Assembly: GCF_042650605.1 (NCBI RefSeq)
Contig: NZ_JBHSBN010000005.1
Location: forward strand, 62,001-126,000
Direction of reading: 5' to 3'
Source of the DNA: Micromonospora_J zhanjiangensis
Lineage (GTDB): Bacteria; Actinomycetota; Actinomycetes; Mycobacteriales; Micromonosporaceae
Length of the DNA: 64,000 nucleotides
In this document: positions 62,454 through 64,000 of the stretch, piece after piece
Layout of the letters: each line of letters begins with the position of its first letter
Position numbering within the stretch: position 1 is the first letter of the stretch
Made by a program: the position numbers and the translations under genes
Notes under the pieces: generated by a model
Database searches by the model: none
What the model was told of the DNA's origin: nothing
The model's input: the letters and a program-made list of their open reading frames with translations, nothing else

Positions 62454-62936
62454 TCAGCCGCGGCGGGCGCCGGCCGGCCAGAGGACCGTCACCGGCACCC
62501 CCTGCGCCTGGGCCGCCCGGACCACGTCCGCGGTGTCACCGAGCACCGCCGACGGGCGGCCGTCCCAGACCGCAAGCAGCAGGTCGCACCGGCGCAGCAG
62601 CTCCTGGCTGGCCGCCATGTACGCCGGTCGCCCCGACCGGGCGAACGGCATGTACGACACCGTCGACGCCCGGTTCAGCAACTCGTCGAAGGCGGGCAGG
62701 TTGTGTCGGGTCACCGCCCGGCTGCGGTAGTCGGTGGCCGGGATGACCACCTCGTAGGTGCCGCCCCGGGCGAGGATCGCGCGGGCGAACAACTGATCGG
62801 CCCCGTCGGCCAGGCAGGTGACCCCGTGCAGGTCGGCCGCGGGGTAGCCGGCCAGGGTCTCGGCCAGGCAGGCGTAGACCAGATCGGCGGTGCCGTCGGC
62901 GAGCGAGACGTGTCCGGTGACCCCGATCCGCGGCAT
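62454..62936 (-). CDS. SLOG-domain nucleotide-binding protein
   Basis: 160 residues from ATG 62936 (MPRIGVTGHVSLADGTADLV). Rossmann-like SLOG fold: first glycine loop GVTGHVSL, the second loop GVTCLADGADQLFARAILAR (G-A-D-Q), and the strand LLLAVWDGRPSA (V-W-D-G), similar to the nucleotide-processing SLOG proteins of bacterial signalling or conflict systems. Next gene upstream, 20 bp away, encodes a RyR-domain protein; the two look like one operon. Enzymatic activity is not known. Confidence 0.75.
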   Translation of the reverse strand: MPRIGVTGHVSLADGTADLVYACLAETLAGYPAADLHGVTCLADGADQLFARAILARGGTYEVVIPATDYRSRAVTRHNLPAFDELLNRASTVSYMPFARSGRPAYMAASQELLRRCDLLLAVWDGRPSAVLGDTADVVRAAQAQGVPVTVLWPAGARRG

Positions 62937-62956
62937 TGTGCACCGTCCGTTCCTCG

Positions 62957-64000
62957 TCACGCGTCACCGACCCGGACGATCCGGAAGCCGGCATCGGCCA
63001 GGATGGCCGGGAGTTCGCGGATCGCGTCGTGGTTCCGCTCGCGCATGTCGTCGTGCAGGTGGTCCCACGCCCGGACGGCCGGATGCAGCAGCCGATCGTC
63101 GTCGCGGTCCTCGGCGTAGCGCCAGCCGGCGGCCACCCGGGCGGAGAGCCAGCGCTGGTGTTCCAGGATCGCCAGCCGTTCGATCTCCGACTCGGCCAGC
63201 GAGTGCTCCTCGCCCGGACCGACCCGGGGCGACAGCGCGCAGCCCAGCTCGCGCAGCTTCCGCCCGATGTCCTTGGCCTGGTCCCGGTTGGTCCGCCGCA
63301 ACGGCTCGGGCAGATCCTCCCAGGGCACCAGGGCCGGGTTGGCCTCCGGCTGCTCGCCGTGCCGCCGACGGGACATCAGGTAGCTCTCGTGGATCACCCG
63401 GGCCAGCCGTTCGACCAGGTCGTCGCCGATCAGCGCGGGGTCGCAGGCGGCGTGCACCACGCCGTACAGCCGCAGCGCGCCGGACAGGTCGTCGAGCAGG
63501 TGGTCGCCCCGCTCGTGGTCGAACGCGGCGCGCAGGCTGGCCAGCCGGTCCAGCCGGACCACCACCGAGCCGGGGCCGCCGTGCCACAACTGCTCGGCCG
63601 TCAACGCGGTCTTGAGCGCCCGCTCCTCGTCGTCGTAGCAGATGAACACCCGGTCCGGCGGCAGCGCGAACCGGTCGTCGTTCAGCAGCTCGGGCAGCCC
63701 GCCGTCGTACGGGATGATCCGGCAGACCCGGGACAGGAAGGGATACCGGTGGGTGAGCTGCGCGGCGGTCGTCGTCGCCTCGTCGTCGACCAGCGCCACC
63801 GGCACCTGGTTCGGACCGTGCGGCTCGCGGACCCGCCACCGCCGGGCCAGTTCGGCCAGCACCGCCCGGCCGAACGCGGTGGCCCCGAGGATCACCACCC
63901 GGGGCGGGCCGCCGCGGACCGCGACCAGCGGCTCCTGGACGAACAGCTTGCGGGCGGCCAGGTCGTCGATGTTGAAGAAGTCGACCCGCGCCCCGGGCGG
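62957..64000 (-). CDS. Rossmann (TrkA-N-like) protein with two RyR repeats, C-terminal part (runs off window)
   Basis: Visible ~347 residues start in PPGARVDFFNIDDLAARKLF and then RVVILGATAFGRAVLAEL, a dinucleotide-binding loop (GxxxxG) like the TrkA-N domains of ion-channel regulators. DRVFICYDDEERALKTALTA and VVVRLDRLASL complete the Rossmann part. The end holds two RyR-type repeats: VIHESYLMSRR ... NPALVPWEDLPEPLRRTNRD and LEHQRWLSARVAAGWRYAED ... HPAVRAWDHL. The missing N-terminus might hold membrane helices, but this cannot be seen. Stop lies 20 bp before the SLOG start. Confidence 0.78.
   Translation of the reverse strand, partial: PPGARVDFFNIDDLAARKLFVQEPLVAVRGGPPRVVILGATAFGRAVLAELARRWRVREPHGPNQVPVALVDDEATTTAAQLTHRYPFLSRVCRIIPYDGGLPELLNDDRFALPPDRVFICYDDEERALKTALTAEQLWHGGPGSVVVRLDRLASLRAAFDHERGDHLLDDLSGALRLYGVVHAACDPALIGDDLVERLARVIHESYLMSRRRHGEQPEANPALVPWEDLPEPLRRTNRDQAKDIGRKLRELGCALSPRVGPGEEHSLAESEIERLAILEHQRWLSARVAAGWRYAEDRDDDRLLHPAVRAWDHLHDDMRERNHDAIRELPAILADAGFRIVRVGDA

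Overview
The window is about 72% GC, with dense GTG/ATG-start genes, many ATGA/GTGA stop-start overlaps, Suf-only Fe-S assembly, a conservon (cvnA-E), DUF2630 and an actinobacterial pentose-phosphate cluster. This points to an actinomycete, most likely Micromonosporaceae (Micromonospora/Plantactinospora-like). The family assignment is inferred from gene content and codon use; no database search was possible.

Layout. 1-5.5 kb (minus): tkt-tal-pgi-zwf, a translationally coupled pentose-phosphate operon; zwf runs off the left edge. 5.8-9.3 kb: ctaB and ctaA (haem o and haem a synthesis) flank a hypothetical gene and an ATP-grasp gene. 9.4-16.3 kb: a complete suf operon (sufR-B-D-ferredoxin-C-S-U-T). 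16.5-23.7 kb: LysE exporter, YpfJ metalloprotease, ABC-F ATPase, a cadD-like remnant, a small HTH protein, enoyl-CoA hydratase and an ABC exporter. 23.7-26.2 kb is a scar region: a CopG-type antitoxin with a decayed partner, and an IS200/IS605 element (tnpA remnant plus intact tnpB) inserted in a mug DNA glycosylase gene.

26.2-31.5 kb (minus): an acnR-like TetR regulator, two tandem TIGR04222-type membrane proteins with Cys/Gly-rich tails, a DUF692 (MbnB/TglH-like) enzyme, a repeat-bearing partner protein and an SDR. The stop-start-coupled core (tail protein - DUF692 - partner) resembles a peptide-modification cassette and is the strongest candidate for a little-described system. 31.5-36 kb: nitrilase, VOC, short AraC, HAD, RIO kinase, DUF2630. 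36-41.6 kb: conservon. 41.7-44.6 kb: acnA, whose upstream region carries a near copy of the palindrome found upstream of acnR.

44.8-53 kb: folD, a secreted C39-like peptidase, an internally deleted patB/malY pseudogene, a permuted NlpC/P60-like protein, TrmH, and two membrane-anchored carbohydrate-binding paralogues (ricin-type and CBM2-type) with matching promoters. 53.2-58.7 kb: a giant secreted amylase-pullulanase behind a LacI-type operator. 58.9-62.2 kb: two secreted beta-helix paralogues, one with a collagen-like stalk. 62.4-64 kb: a SLOG protein and the C-terminal part of a Rossmann/RyR-domain protein that runs off the right edge.

Two copies of a ~90-bp element with terminal inverted repeats sit at 45364-45452 and 58825-58914, between convergent genes, and supply stop codons to their neighbours.
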